Assembly (NCBI GenBank): GCA_905250025.1
Contig: CAJNOJ010000015.1
Span: forward strand, 620,001 to 684,000
Origin: Adineta ricciae
Lineage: Eukaryota; Rotifera; Eurotatoria; Adinetida; Adinetidae
Reading direction: 5' to 3'
DNA: 64,000 nt
The translations under genes were made by a program, and so were the position numbers. The notes below the pieces were generated by a model. It was given only the letters and a program-made list of their open reading frames with translations, was not told the origin of the DNA and did no database searches. Shown here one piece after another: positions 46,502 to 59,400 of the stretch. Each line of letters begins with the position of its first letter. Positions within the stretch are counted from its first letter, which is position 1.

Positions 46502-47620
46502 GTTTACTTCAACAAATGTTTTATACTCTATTTGCTTGTTTATATATACTATCGATGATCGTACAGTTTTAGTTCGTTCGATGGTGTCGATATGTCAAGC
46601 AGTACGTTACTGATAGTGACGCAGCCCACACTTCTAGGATGAAAATGAGTAGATCTCCAACCAAAGTTCGTTTACCAGATGTCATTCATATACGTGTATT
46701 ATTGTTGAAAAATGCAACTATTGCCAAAAAGAGAGCAGTGAGAACTTTCTCTACACGCAACGGAGCAAAGTCATACAAATTCAATTAACAACGATAAAGC
46801 ACTATTACTCACTAGCTAGAGCGAATTTCTACACACGCGAAGCATAAGTATCTGCAGCGCTGCTAAGCTTCTATTTCTTAAATTTTTTCGCCAAGCATTA
46901 AATTGTCGCACTCAGAAGAAAGAAATAACTGGCATTCTAGTTTTAGGTACATGAAAAAAGTGCATGTCATGGAAGAATGCTCTGCACTTTGCGTCCATTC
47001 TTCATCAATAACAATCTTATTTAAACATAAACTAAAATTATTGACTTTATGGTTGCCTAAAACATTTCTCCAAGGCAGAACAACTAAAAGAGGAAGTTGT
47101 TAATGAAAATGTTGTAATTTTAACAAGAAACATGTCACACGTGTTTTCTTCCGATCGGCGCATGAGCAAAACAACCGGTTGAAGTATTTATTAACAATAC
47201 TACGTCAGAGATTTTATTTTAAATCAACAAAACTATAAACAATCGTAGCAATCATGCTGTTCTTTTCCTTCTGTTTAACGTCCATTTTAGTTCTATTTTA
47301 AAATTTTCTGATTAAATAGAAAAAGAAGAAAATGTTTGACTCGAATGACACTCACATACCGTTCGATTAACCGAAGAGTAAGAAAACAAGAAAGCAATTG
47401 GCGTTCGTCCGTTTTGTTTTTATCTGTAAAGAAGAAAAGTCATAGCAACGAGAAGAATTGCTGATGTGTGCATGCTATTGCCATTATTATTGACGAGTCA
47501 TTCTCATGCATGCATAAAATTTCTCCGTTTTGTTTTCTTCTCAATTCAATATCTTGTTTGCATGACTAAACGAATGTAAAAATAAAATCTGCCGCACATT
47601 ACAATAGTTATTCGCAAAAC
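46502..47620. other. Non-coding spacer
   Basis: About 1.1 kb between two divergent genes. Short frames only; no family recognised and no RNA gene seen. A TATATATACT stretch about 35-40 nt upstream of the luciferase-like gene (about 46540-46552) could be part of its promoter. Confidence 0.4.
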
Positions 47621-48969
47621 ATGTATGCAAACCAGCCACCGCCCATTCTCAAAACACGACACCATAGTTATGATTATCCAATGAGTTCTAGGAGTAACTT
47701 CGATGTATCGTTACCTCAAAACCGCTTTTCCCTCTACACCGATCGATCGACTACTGGCCAACAATCATTAGCCGGTTCAGCAGCAAATAAGTAAATATAT
47801 GCTCATTTAGTTGTCAATCAATAGAAAGAAAAAAAAGGAAATAATTTTCTATTCGTATCGTGTTTAGTTATGTTCCACCAAATACTGGACGTTTCTCCAT
47901 CGTAAGCAATCATAGACGAACGAATAGTACAGGATCAACTAGTACTGGTGCTATTGAAAAGACAAATATGATGTCCAGTGAAAATCCATTTGTTGATCCA
48001 GCTCGTCCTTACGAACAACAATTCAGTGCAACACGTACAATAACTTCTATAACTTCTCCACGAAAATCAGATGGTGCTGTAAATAAATCATTGAATCTCT
48101 CTGATGAAAATCCATTCTTCGCTGTCTATGGAAACTATCGTTATCCTACACAAGTCGATCCATCGAAACGAATCACAACACAGAATTCATCAGCACGTTC
48201 TACGGACAGTAAATCATTGTATATGTCGGATGAAAATCCTTTTGCAGTTACGTATGAGCGTTATAAACCACCAACGATAACGACGACATCTCAATCGACT
48301 TTTCAAAAACGTCTTAGTGAACTCTCACCTATAAGGGATTCATCCTTCTCATCGAATGGTTTAGCGCATTCGAGTTCATTTAGTAGTTATAGCTATCGGC
48401 CATCATTAATACGTCAGTATTCAGCTGGTGAACTTGGAAATGAATTAAACCTTAGTACAGTCTCCACATCCATTGCTGATTGGACGCGAAATAATCCTGC
48501 GCCACTGTCCTATCGACCTATTCATGTTCAAAGGCCGCCAGCGGAATACTATAATCACAATGAGCCTTCCTATGTTCCACCACCAAGTTCTCCTCGTCAA
48601 CAACAGCAACCGCTACCACCTCCACCTTCACAGCAACAATCATTACCATCACCTCGACCAGCACCAACGATAAGTTCACAATCTTCGCCACGAAAATCGA
48701 ATGGATCACTTCCATTGGATAAAACGTCGTTAAATATGAGTCCTGATAATCCGTTTGCTGCGACGTATGGACGATATCATTATCCATCGCCCGACGAAAT
48801 CCGAACACAACGTCGAGAAAATGAACGCACAGTTCGTTTCGCCGATGAAGTTATGGTCAATGAAAGTCGACCATCAAATTCTAACAGCGATCACTCGGAC
48901 ACCGAAAAGAAAGAAACAACTTCCAACAAAGGAAAATCGAAATTTGCCCGTTTTGATATCACACTTTAA
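47621..48969 (+). CDS. Disordered protein with four NPF repeats (possible EH-domain ligand)
   Basis: Exons 47621-47790 and 47868-48969 (77-nt intron) give 1272 nt, 423 residues. The chain is rich in Ser, Pro, Gln, Thr and Asn, with no predicted fold. A unit of the form (M/L)S-(S/D/P)-(E/D)-NPF-x-(6-8)-Y-x-x-Y occurs four times, with NPF at about residues 96, 138, 180 and 351, each after a segment such as SITSPRKSDGAVNKS or SSPRKSNGSLPLDKT. NPF tripeptides are the classic ligands of EH domains (Eps15, EHD, intersectin), which suggests a role in endocytic or membrane trafficking. Close to the C-terminus RTVRFADE matches the R/K-x-V-x-F pattern of protein phosphatase 1 ligands. A poly-Pro/Gln stretch lies at about 48595-48670. 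No named family recognised. Confidence 0.75.
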
Positions 48970-49352
48970 ATCTGAAGATAATTGTTCATGAATGTTGCTT
49001 TTTCCTGCTGTTAAAAAAGTCTCGAAATTTATTGTTTTTACTTCATCAACTGTGAATAATCTTCCATGTTTTTCTACCTCTCGTTTCACAAATGTACTAG
49101 TACATTCAACAGCCAATCGTAGGTCGATAATACGGTAAAAACATACTTATGTTTACGCGTTTTAACAATAAATTACAAGGTCGAAAACTTATTTTTCAAA
49201 CCTTCGCCAGTATATTCAAGCAAGGTTTGCTTTCTATTCAAATAGCTAACGATGATTCAGTGTATTATCCTTGATTAGATCAACTCATCAATACACGATA
49301 AGATGTTAAAACTTTTACTAAACACAATTTATTTATATGAAAAAAAAGAGGA
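48970..49352. other. Convergent spacer
   Basis: About 380 nt between the stop codons of the NPF-repeat gene and the ART-TPR gene. It should hold both 3' UTRs. Nothing else was recognised. Confidence 0.5.
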
Positions 49353-51390
49353 TTAATTCTTTTGTTTAACTTTTGTCAAAACTCGTTGAATATTTTCTTC
49401 GATTTTGATTACATTTGGATGTGTGGATGGATAGATATTCCGATAGATTTTTGCGGCATCGGTATAGAAGCTCAACGCCTCGTTATATTTGCCTTGATCA
49501 TCATAAATCGCCCCGATATTATTACAAGTCGACGCGTACTTCGGATGGTGTGGCGGAAGTGTTTTCTTGTACAATTTTAAAGCTTCTTGATAGTAATAAA
49601 TCGCATCGGTATAAAGTTTTAATAGATAATACGCGTTGCCGATGTTATTGTACGACATGCCGAGAGATGTTTCATCGTGTGGAAAGTTTTTCCGGCGGAT
49701 TTCGTATGCTTTTCGGTAATAACTCAGTGCTTCTTTGTAAGCATGTTGTTCTTGACAAGCAATACCAATATTATTGAAACATATCGCTTGTTTTACTAAA
49801 CCTTTGCCCAATGGATATTCACCTAAAACATCTAATGCTTTTTCGTAATTCTCAATAGCTTTTTTAAAATATCCTTTCTTCTGTTGAATTTCTCCGATGT
49901 TGTTATAATTCGATGCGATGTCAAGCGAGCGTTTGCTTGGTTCAGATAGATTATTTCGTAGCGATTTCTCGTAGAAATGCAATGCCATGTCATAATCACA
50001 TTTTTCATCAGCTACATTGCCAAGTGCTTCGTAACAACGTGCCAGATCGGTGTGTTTGTTGGATTCGAAATCTTCTAACAGGCGTCGATAGTAGATTTCC
50101 GCCTCTTCGATCTTACCCATTGTCATTAGGACATGTCCGAATGAGAGCAATTGGTTTTCATCTTCAATCATATCCAACTGCCGACTACTATCCGAACAAA
50201 GTTTCAATTTGACTATCCAAATGCTTCGCTGATAAGTGAAAATGTCCATGATTTGGAAAATTGAGCCTAGCATGAAGAGAATTTCTTCATCACGATTCAA
50301 TGTTTGACCCTTGATATTTGCAAACGGCTTGTCCGTGCTTAGATTAGGCTCGGCATCGATTTCGAATAAGATCGGTACGAAGTTGTCAGTGTTCTCTATG
50401 CAAGCGATGGCACGATTTCGGTCTAAGGTGGCAGAGAAAAATGAATTGATGGAAACAAATTGTCCAGCGGATTGTTTCAATTTTTTCAATTCTTCGTTCG
50501 ACATCAACTGACTACGATAAGCGCGAATGGGCACGGATAAACGAAGCTTTTCTAATTGCCGTCGGATATCCACAATAAAAAATTGAAAAAGAAACAAAAC
50601 ATCGATATTCTGCGTTCGAAGTGCTTTGTTCAATAGCCGAGAGAGAAATGTATCTCTCGTATACCATGATATTGCAGTATCAGATGAATATTTCTGTTCG
50701 AATTCATTGATGATAGTCAATTCTGCACGGTTCTTTCGATAAATTTTCTTGCTAATCGAAATCAATTCATTCTTATCAGTTGTATCAGTTCGCATTTGTA
50801 GAAGACAATTGATCAATAATTGGCTATGAACGAGATGTCCTTGAAGATTGGTCGTTAATTTTGCATGGACAATTTTTGTGTCGAAGATACTGATAGGCAA
50901 GGGCTCATAAATTCGACTTTGTTGGCGTTTTTCTTGATCGATTTGTATTCGAACAATCAATTCTTTCGTGTCGGTGACGACAGCTTTGACCTAGAAGAGA
51001 AACACTTGATGCACATGTTCTGAGCAGATTTTCTTGTGGATCAATCACTTTCGGATATCGACTAGACCATTGTTCATTGGCAGTTTGATCTTGACAGTAG
51101 ACGTAGACGGAAAGAACTTGGTCAAGATTGTGAATACGAGGAACAATCGTTCGTCCTAATGAACCGCTGACAATCAAAACAATTCGATCGCCGTTACCTG
51201 TTGACAGAATATGTTTCAGACACCGTTCGGAATCTTCGAATGTTTTCAATTGATGAATCGTCGCTCGCAGTTCATCTTGAGTATGCTGATTATCATCTGT
51301 TTTATTCACAGATGCATCGAGCCAAATAAGAGAGAATGTTTCTAAATTATCATCGGCGGCCGTAATGATCTTATTGAGAATTTGTCCCAT
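49353..51390 (-). CDS. NAD:arginine ADP-ribosyltransferase fused to tetratricopeptide repeats
   Basis: Exons 51390-51049 and 50990-49353 (58-nt intron with GTGATT donor) give 1980 nt, 659 residues. The N-terminal 110 residues (FSLIWLDASVN ... HNLDQVLSVYVYC) resemble the small receiver-like domain often found in front of rotifer ART proteins. Then comes an R-S-E type ART domain: RAYRSQLMS with the first-motif Arg, NSFFSATLDRNRA with the F-x-S-T/A motif, and LNRDEEILFMLGSIF with the catalytic Glu (D-E-E for the usual E-x-E). The C-terminal half has about six TPR units of the kinesin-light-chain type (SYNNIGNAYYLLKLYTDAIY, TCNNIGAIYDDQGKYNEALS). Predicted role: mono-ADP-ribosylation of a protein bound by the TPRs. 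Target unknown. Such ART-TPR proteins are expanded in bdelloid rotifers. Confidence 0.85.
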
Positions 51391-51705
51391 ACTACAAGTG
51401 TTTTCAGAAACCGTCGATTAGTTGTTCTTATCGCTAGTCGAAGTATCATAATGTGCACGTGTGTGTACAATAGACAAGAAACAAAAGTATCAAAGGTATT
51501 ATCGTTGATACAGATGAGTGACATCATGTCAAGAAACGAATTTAATCAATCAAATAAGAAAAGAATTGACGCTTTTGTTTGCCTTTCGCACATCAAGACC
51601 AACACAAAACTGAGCGCCTATAGACGGAGAATACTCGATCGCGCAACAATAATCTTATACCGGGAAGAGAGAATGAGGAAAAACTGAAGGAAAAAACATC
51701 GAACA
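51391..51705. other. Short spacer between ART-TPR and CorA genes
   Basis: 315 nt between two genes on the same strand. It holds the CorA 3' UTR and the ART-TPR promoter. Nothing else recognised. Confidence 0.45.
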
Positions 51706-53117
51706 TTAAAACCAACGTTTACGTTTAAAACACGAAAGCATAAATATAGCCAGTGTAGCCATAACACCCAAAACAATATAATAACCATATTTGTACGTTA
51801 GTTCCGGCATATGTTGAAAGTTCTACAAGAAAATTCGATAAGTTTTTCAAATCCAAAACACAAAAAAAAACTTAGTTTACCATGCCATAAACGCCGCTAA
51901 TAAAAGTCAAGGGAATAAAGATCGTGGATATGATTGTCAATGTTTTGACTACTTCATTCATAGCATTGGAATTCAACATCATATAAAAATCAATAAACGA
52001 TGCTAGCATTTCACGATACGTGTCAATGGAGTCATTGACTTGCACTACGTGATCGAATAGGTCTTTTAAATAAATATTTGTACTCTCCTGCATGATCTGC
52101 GTTTCTTCTTCTTTTTGTAATTTAATGATAATTTCTTTCAATGGAGATATTATCGCACGAAGATATAACATATCACGTTTCATATCATAAATCGATTCTA
52201 ATGTATCACGTTTGAGTGTTTTCATTAGTTGATTATCAATCGATTCAACTTTCGTACCCATGGTATCTAACACGTCCATATAATGATCAACAATCACATC
52301 AACTAATGAATAGAAGAGGTAGTCAATTTTCGATTTTCTTATACGACCTTTGCCTTGTCGAATACGATCTTTAAGAATAAATAACAGATCTGGAGGAGAA
52401 GAAAAGAAAACTTATCTATACATACTTTTGATCGAATCGAATAGATCTTTCGGTGTTTCTTGAAATGTTATCAGAATATTATCTTTGATATAAAAACTAA
52501 TTTGTTCAATAACTGTATGTCCTGTTCGACCGATATCACGGAAAATTAATTTACATACAAGAAATAACGCATCGTCGAAAACATCTAATTTCGTACGTTG
52601 TTCGGTCGTTGTTATATCTGTTTGAACAAGAGCATGAATATCGTAGCGTGCACCTATTTGAGCAATGATATCATGTTGATGAACACCATCGACATCAATC
52701 CCTGACACAGAGAGCAAGTCCTTTCATACGTTAGAGAGAAGAATTTCAAATACATACATAACATAGGAGTGATTGGTACTAGGGGCACACTAGGAATGTC
52801 GTCGACTTTCTTATACTTTCCTTCGGTAAACGAATTTTCATCGTATGTGAAAACATTCAATTGAACAGTTGCTCTGAGGAGAAGAGAAGACATAGTGGTA
52901 CAAACGAATTAAATGCTTAGACTTACGTTGGGTCAGAAAAGTGCACTAGTGTGCCCGATGAACAGGCGCCGAATGCGAATTGTGTGAGATGTCGATTCGC
53001 TGATATTCGTCCATTACTTGTAGTATGGTTAGTTGGTCCAATACCAGGTTTCGTACGTCGAAATGGTATAAAACTTGTTTTACGTCCCGTAAAATTTTTC
53101 ACCATGATTAATAACAA
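51706..53117 (-). CDS. CorA-type magnesium channel, bacterial-like, with introns
   Basis: Five exons on the minus strand: 53117-52927, 52873-52758, 52701-52426, 52389-51881, 51822-51706; 1209 nt, 402 residues. Soluble part: GTLVHF, LNVFTYDENSFTEG, PMLWIDVDGVHQHDIIAQIG, then a long helical segment (IDYLFYSLVDVIVDHYMD). Two membrane helices follow: TLTIISTIFIPLTFISGVYGM and YGYYIVLGVMATLAIFMLSC, with the pore signature Y-G-M-N between them and a basic C-terminus (FKRKRWF). This is the classic CorA plan; WIDVDG, EQISFYI and ITFQETPKDLFDSI look like bacterial/archaeal CorA rather than mitochondrial MRS2. It should form a pentameric Mg2+ channel. The GMN signature is split between Met and Asn by the last intron. 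A start at 53105 (MVKNFTG) is also possible. Confidence 0.85.
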
Positions 53118-53899
53118 ACTAAAAACAAATCTCGTCTCGATCGACAGTCTTCGAAGGCGAGAAAGAGCCTTTGTCTCATCGATATGATCTTACCATTGAC
53201 TTTTGTAAGAGTGAGTTTTTCGACAAAAAGTGCTTAGTGGATAATTTCATGAGTAGCAACAGCAAAACGAATCGTCATGTGTCTCAATAGTTTATCCTTT
53301 CAATCCTACTAAAAACGAAACCGTACCCGGCAAACGAGATGACTTTCATTCTTTGTTCGTTCTTTTTCTTTTGAGTTTCACCTTTAAAATAAATGACTAG
53401 ATACATCAAAAAGAAATCTCTAATCGAAAATGTAAAGGAAGAAATCTCTTCGTTTACATATTTTTCCCTCAATCAACCGTGACCAATGTAAGACAAAAAC
53501 CAGATGATTTCAAAGAAGAATACAACACTATTTGACATATTCATCTCGAGGCACATATGCACACATACGTATATCTACCTTGGATGTCCTTATCGGATAG
53601 ATCAATCAGAGCAAAGAAGTTAATTAAATGAAGACAGATAATATTTAATGTTAGTTGCATTCAAACGTGCGTATCATCGTTCGTTGACCTATGAGTCAAC
53701 TGTTAAATGAATTTTGTTAAAGTATAATTCCAGTACGATTGGAAGCTTGATTGAAAAGAAAACACGTGCTTCATTGCATTCGAACGTCTTTGAATGACGT
53801 CTTTCGAAAGAAGATTGCTATTGGTCAATCATCTCGTTTCTAAGCAACAAGCTTAATCAATTGAAGAAGGAACGCTTTTGCTCTTCTCTTGTTTGCTCC
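53118..53899. other. Divergent spacer between CorA and the CCDC148-like gene
   Basis: About 780 nt, AT-rich, with promoters for two divergent genes. No reading frame or RNA gene was recognised. Confidence 0.45.
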
Positions 53900-56330
53900 A
53901 TGTCTGCTAGTAAAGATCTTCGATTGAATAAACTTCATCGAACACGAGAAAATAGTATGATAATCATTGCGAAAAGAAGCAAACTTCATTGTGTTTTGAA
54001 ATCATCTAGGTCTGACCGATGTCGTTCGCGTTACGGATGAAAATATTCCGAAATATCGGCAAGTTAATTACAATGCTATGAGACAGTTGATTCACGAGCG
54101 AAAACAAAGTGGACTAGAAGCCTTAGAACGAGGTAACCATTGAAAAGATTCATATACTTCTATCGACTCGTTCTATTTAGTTTCCAAATTACAAAACGAC
54201 AGTCATTTCATTCGCGAACAAGCAGAATTGAAGCTCTGCCGTGAACAATGGTTCAGTGAACAATATCGTTTAAATCAACAATATCGAAAGCACGATCAGG
54301 AACATCGGACATGGTTAACAGAAGCATTTCACGATCCAGATTTACTAACGCTCTTTCATGATATCACAAAATACCGTATCTGGTTAGATGAAAATACGAT
54401 CGAATTTCGCAAGGCAACAATCTTACCGATTGTCCAGTTGAAGTACGTTGTATAATTTCGAAAGATTTTCATGTAGGGAATACCATCATGATTGATATTT
54501 GATTTAGAGAAGAATTACAAACAAACCAAGTGAATCAAGATAACATTTCACATGTACTCGACGCACTCCGAATCGTGGGAAAAGAGCAGCAAGAATTAAT
54601 TGCTATACTCGGTCACGAACAGAAACAACTCGAAGAGGAATTGAAAGAATGTAAAAAAAAACCAACTAAATTCTCGTTCGGAATAGTCATTCATCGTATT
54701 ATACCTGTTTAGTTCAACAAATGATTGATGAAGATGAAGAAATCAATATGATTGAGGAAGGAATACCAGATTCAGTTATAGAATTGCCATGTCCAGATGA
54801 CGAGTTACGTGTGACAATACTTCAAGAATTTCTCATTATCGATCATCGATATCGAGAGAATCTCGTCGATTTAGATGCGAATTACCTGCCAATTGTCAGG
54901 TAAAAGATTTTTCTCCAAAAATATTTCTTTCCACAATGAGATTGTATTGTACCTAGTCAAGAGAACGGTGGATGGGATACGGATGAACATGAAATGTTGA
55001 TTCACTTGTATGAAACATATCCAACAGATTTGAAAAAACGACGAACGCATATCTACAATCATTTTCATCGCTATTTTCCTAATCGGTCGAGACAGGATAT
55101 GGTAGATATACGATTGAAACTCTTCATTGTATAGATCTAGACATTTCTTTAGTTGAACCACGAAGAATGGTATAATGCTCGAGTATATTACCAAAAACAC
55201 AAACGAATGATTCTTTATGAATGGTATTAAAACATGATGAATTCGTTCTTGAAGATAATTTTCGATCTGCCTAGGAAACAAGCTCGTAATGCATTGAAAT
55301 TAAGAGCACAATCAGTGTTTGAACAAGCTTTCGAACTGCAAGAACGTTTAGCTCAACAACACGAAGAGAAAATGAAACAGCGCGCACTATGTGAACAATT
55401 AGCCAATCAAGTAGAGAATGATTTTTGTTGGTATCGGTCTTATTTTATGTGAATAGGTGCAAAAATGGAGAGAAAAGCAATTGGAAGTATTCGAAATGAA
55501 GAAAAAATTAGAAGAATCGCGACGCGAAGTCGAACGTGAAAGAATTCAAGAAGAAAACGACCGATTACAAAAGCATCGACAACGAATGAAAGAAAAAGTC
55601 AGTTGCTTTCTTCTACCTTTTGACTCGAACACTTTGAAGAACTTATTTAGGTTGCAGAATACCATACAGAAAAAGAAGAAGCTCGATTAGTTGAATATGA
55701 AAGGGAGAAGAAACGTTTAGAAGAGATGCAAGTCATACTTGCTGAACAACAGCGCAAAGATTGGGAACGTATTAAATACCGTAAAGAAGAGTACGAACGA
55801 AAACAGCAAGAGTTGCGTGATCGAAATCAAAATGAAGAATACGAAGAGATTCAACGTGAGGAACGTCTTCAAGCTCTTGCCGATCGTGTTCGACCTCACG
55901 TTGAAATCGATCACGCACGTGTGTTAAAACCCACGAAGGTAAGTAACGTCCAAAGATCATCATTTCTTTCTGATGAAAAGCATACATTTAGGCATTCAAT
56001 GCACATCGTGGTTTACTAACAAGCGTCAATGATGACGTGAACATTCAACAAGAACTATTTCCTATAAATACATTTAATGATCGGAAATTATATGGAGATG
56101 TCCGTATTCGTCTTGAACAACGTTTACGTGATGCGGGATTGATTCAGACGGACTATGCTCGACAAGCTCTAGCTGCCTTGCAACAAGCACCTAAACGTAT
56201 TGATACACGTGAGAATCAAATGTGGTCGGGTTTCGCATTCAGAGCAAATGAAACTGACTCACGAAACGTTTCAAAGCCAGTCAAACGCGATTTTATTAGT
56301 CATCCGGTCTTCTATGGCATGGATAGTTAA
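53900..56330 (+). CDS. CCDC148: Coiled-coil protein, probably CCDC148
   Basis: Multi-exon gene starting MSASKDLRLNKLHRTRENS; first exons 53900-53954, 54010-54132, then from 54181 on; stop at 56328-56330. The early part contains IPKYRQVNYNAMRQLIHERK and a Trp-rich helical segment (REQWFSEQYRLNQQY, HRTWLTEAFHD). A central block (NGGWDTDEHEMLIHLYETYP, YNHFHRYFPNRSRQDM) resembles a SANT/Myb-like helix bundle. The third quarter is a long highly charged coiled coil (WREKQLEVFEMKKKLEESRR up to YERKQQELRDRN). The order of helical N-part, central WDTDEHE block and C-terminal coiled coil fits my recollection of CCDC148, a conserved protein of unknown function found mainly in ciliated organisms; trichoplein-type coiled-coil proteins are the main alternative. 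Confidence 0.6.
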
Positions 56331-56459
56331 TTACTCACGCATCAGATCGCTTTTATTTCTATAAAATTATATTTTTTACAAGATATGTAATTAGTCAAAA
56401 TATTTCATTGAATAAAAAAATGTTAGTACAAAACTCAGCGAGTATGAAAAAAAGAAGAT

Positions 56460-59400
56460 TTAGAGAAGACTATTTTCGTCAGTTTTTTCTTCTAAACGAA
56501 AGACTGATGCTGACGATGGTCTGATCGTAAATGGTAATAAAGTATGCGTTGGGATCAATGAACCATTGTCAGTGATGGATTGAGAGCTGTTTGTTGTCGA
56601 TGCATTGAGCACTGGTTCGAAAAATTTGTAGAATTGTTTGTATGTGATACTGTTTTCTTCTTGATCGTCCATTGTATCAATCGATGTTTCTTCATTCATA
56701 TGAGTTTTGAGTACGTCAGGCCGACATGGACATTCAAAATGTACACAATGAAAAACTTCGTTGGCAGTGTTATGTGTTCCACATATACGAATGTAGACGA
56801 CAATACGAGGAGAAAATGTCAGAATTTCCCATGAGCTAGATGAGATGAATGATAATCGAAGACAGAATTTGTGAGAAGGAAAGGTTTTGTACCTGCATTC
56901 AATTGTTTGTTTATCCACAGCCTTTGTCCACGTGATACTGTCATACGATGTTTCGATGTAATACGAATACGAACGATTATCGCAGTCCCAAAGCAACAAT
57001 CTAGAACGAACTTACATAGAAATTCTTCACTATCGCTTATACATCGATACTTACCTCATCGAACTGATCACATGTGGTTGACATAATTGAATTACAATAC
57101 CACCTGAGCCAAGTTGATGACATGTATAACCTAATTATCGAAATCGAACGTTAAATATCAACAGTAAATTTATTCATACCCGAATCCCAATCGTAGGACA
57201 GATAATCCCCGTTGATTAATGCATTTCGTACACGACTTACTCCTTCAGGTACGATCGCACTCGCTTCTAATGTTGCGACATTGTCGACTGGTGCTAAATG
57301 AAGAAAATGGCAATAAGAGAAATTGATCATCGCTTATTTTTGTTACCATATATATCTCCAACTAATGCAAATGATTTTTGAACATAATATACTTCTAATG
57401 AAACAAGATGAAAGACTTTATTTACAGTATTATGTGTTCCGACTACTCGAATAGACCTATTGGAGAAGAAAATCAAAAGAGAAGTTCTCCTCTTTGACGA
57501 TCTCTAACGTACGTTACAACTATCGGTGCAAAATATAACTTTTGCCATGAACGGCACAGGTACGCACGATAATCAATGATTCTCGTCCAATTCACATCGT
57601 CAACTGATACTTCGATATAATACGAATATGCACTTGAAGATCAATACAAATGAAAATCAACAAATTGAATAAAAGTATTCTTTTACCGAGTATCTTTATC
57701 CCATAGTAATAATTTGATATGATTGATAATTGATGGTCCATCTAATTTCACACAGATACAACGCATATCATCAATTGGATGTCTAGTAAAACCACGATCC
57801 TATGCAGACAGGCATTGAACATACTCATTCTAAACAATTTTCTATTTACCAAATCGTAATTTGTGACATCTCCATCTAGTAATGCATGTTTCATTTCTCC
57901 TTGAAAAACAAATCCTTATCCTTATCAGTAGCTTTACAGGAAAAAACGATTAATTTACCATCTGTTACTTGTGCATGGTATGTTTTTGTAGCGATATTCT
58001 CGTCTAATCCTAAATGAACAACAAAAATCGAATTGTTACTATTCTGAGCAACTAAATCATTTTACTTAATCTTCCTCGATAGTTTTTGCTGCGATTTAAG
58101 TATAAATCTTTATTATTTTCACTCTGATTGGTTGCTTCATCGCTCGTATTCGTATTATTAACCGATGTTTTCGTCTCATCATTAATCGAATCGATCGCGT
58201 CCATTAAATGATTTAAATCAAATAAATTCGAATATCGAACAATTTTTAGAAGTTCGTTCATGGTCATCAAGGTTAGACGCACCTTGGAAACGATATTTTC
58301 CAATGGTTTCCAGTTAGCATCCTGATCGCGGTAATGAAACTCATGCCACTTCTTCACTGCATAGAAGATTTCGATTTCAGGACAATAGAATGAGTCACGA
58401 GCGATAATTGATGAGAATGCATCCTGAAACATGACAAAGCATCATCGCTTCTTATCAGTCGAGTACTTAAATGACAGAAAGTAAAATGTATCAACATACT
58501 TTTTTACGATTATCCTTTTCAACATGACTTCGCAACGTTTATTTACTGCTATTCTCCTTACCACATGTATTTTCATCGCCAATGCGCAATATCCCGTACC
58601 AATGCCACCAGGTGGTCGAATGTCTGTTCACGGTTGGCTCATCTTACCATGGGATACAAATATGACTGATGGGCCTGTTCAAGCATGGTTTTCTCATCAC
58701 GTTCCTGAATTTTGGACTGATTCTCCTCATAATTTTCAAATTATTCTCAACGGATTGCTGACACCATTGGCGTGCTTCAATACAGAGCCTACTCCTCAAC
58801 CTATACCAATCCCATACCCTCCACGAGATAATCTCGTCGAATACGAATATACAATTACACCGCCACCGGAATTTTCTCTCAATGATCTTCTATTAGGAAC
58901 ATTAACTGAACTAAAAGGTGTCGTTTACAATGGATCATTTGATACTTCCTATGAACGTATTCCATTAGCATTAGCTACGCTAACTGTTCGTGAATTAACA
59001 ACTGCAGTTTACTTAAACGAATCGAAACTCATTCCAAACTATCCTGAACTACGTTATCTGTCATATCCACGTGACATGTCACCATCAGCAGATACCAAAC
59101 CCTTTCAACATGTCTACTTAGCGCATGAAATACATTCAGTGCCAGACTTTGATCATATTGTTCACGCGAGTATCGACACGACACGATGTCATTGCGAAAC
59201 CGGACTTCCGTCTCTGTGTAATACTGAACAAATACTCAAAGACATTCGCACACCTGGCGTTGAATGGGCATTTCCATCATTGATAAATAGTCTACAAAAT
59301 CGTTTACAACCTCCGATGGTTATTCGGGGTCGAATAACGAGTGGACCTGTACTCTGTCCCATAACTATACTGGAGTCCATACATTGTATGGTCGGACCAG

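Noticed and set aside
49362-50212. Plus-strand open frames opposite the TPR region
   Set aside because: Antisense shadows of the ART-TPR coding sequence without family resemblance.
52951-53187. Plus-strand frame over CorA exon 1
   Set aside because: Complement of a coding exon with a good CorA-type N-terminus; no independent support.
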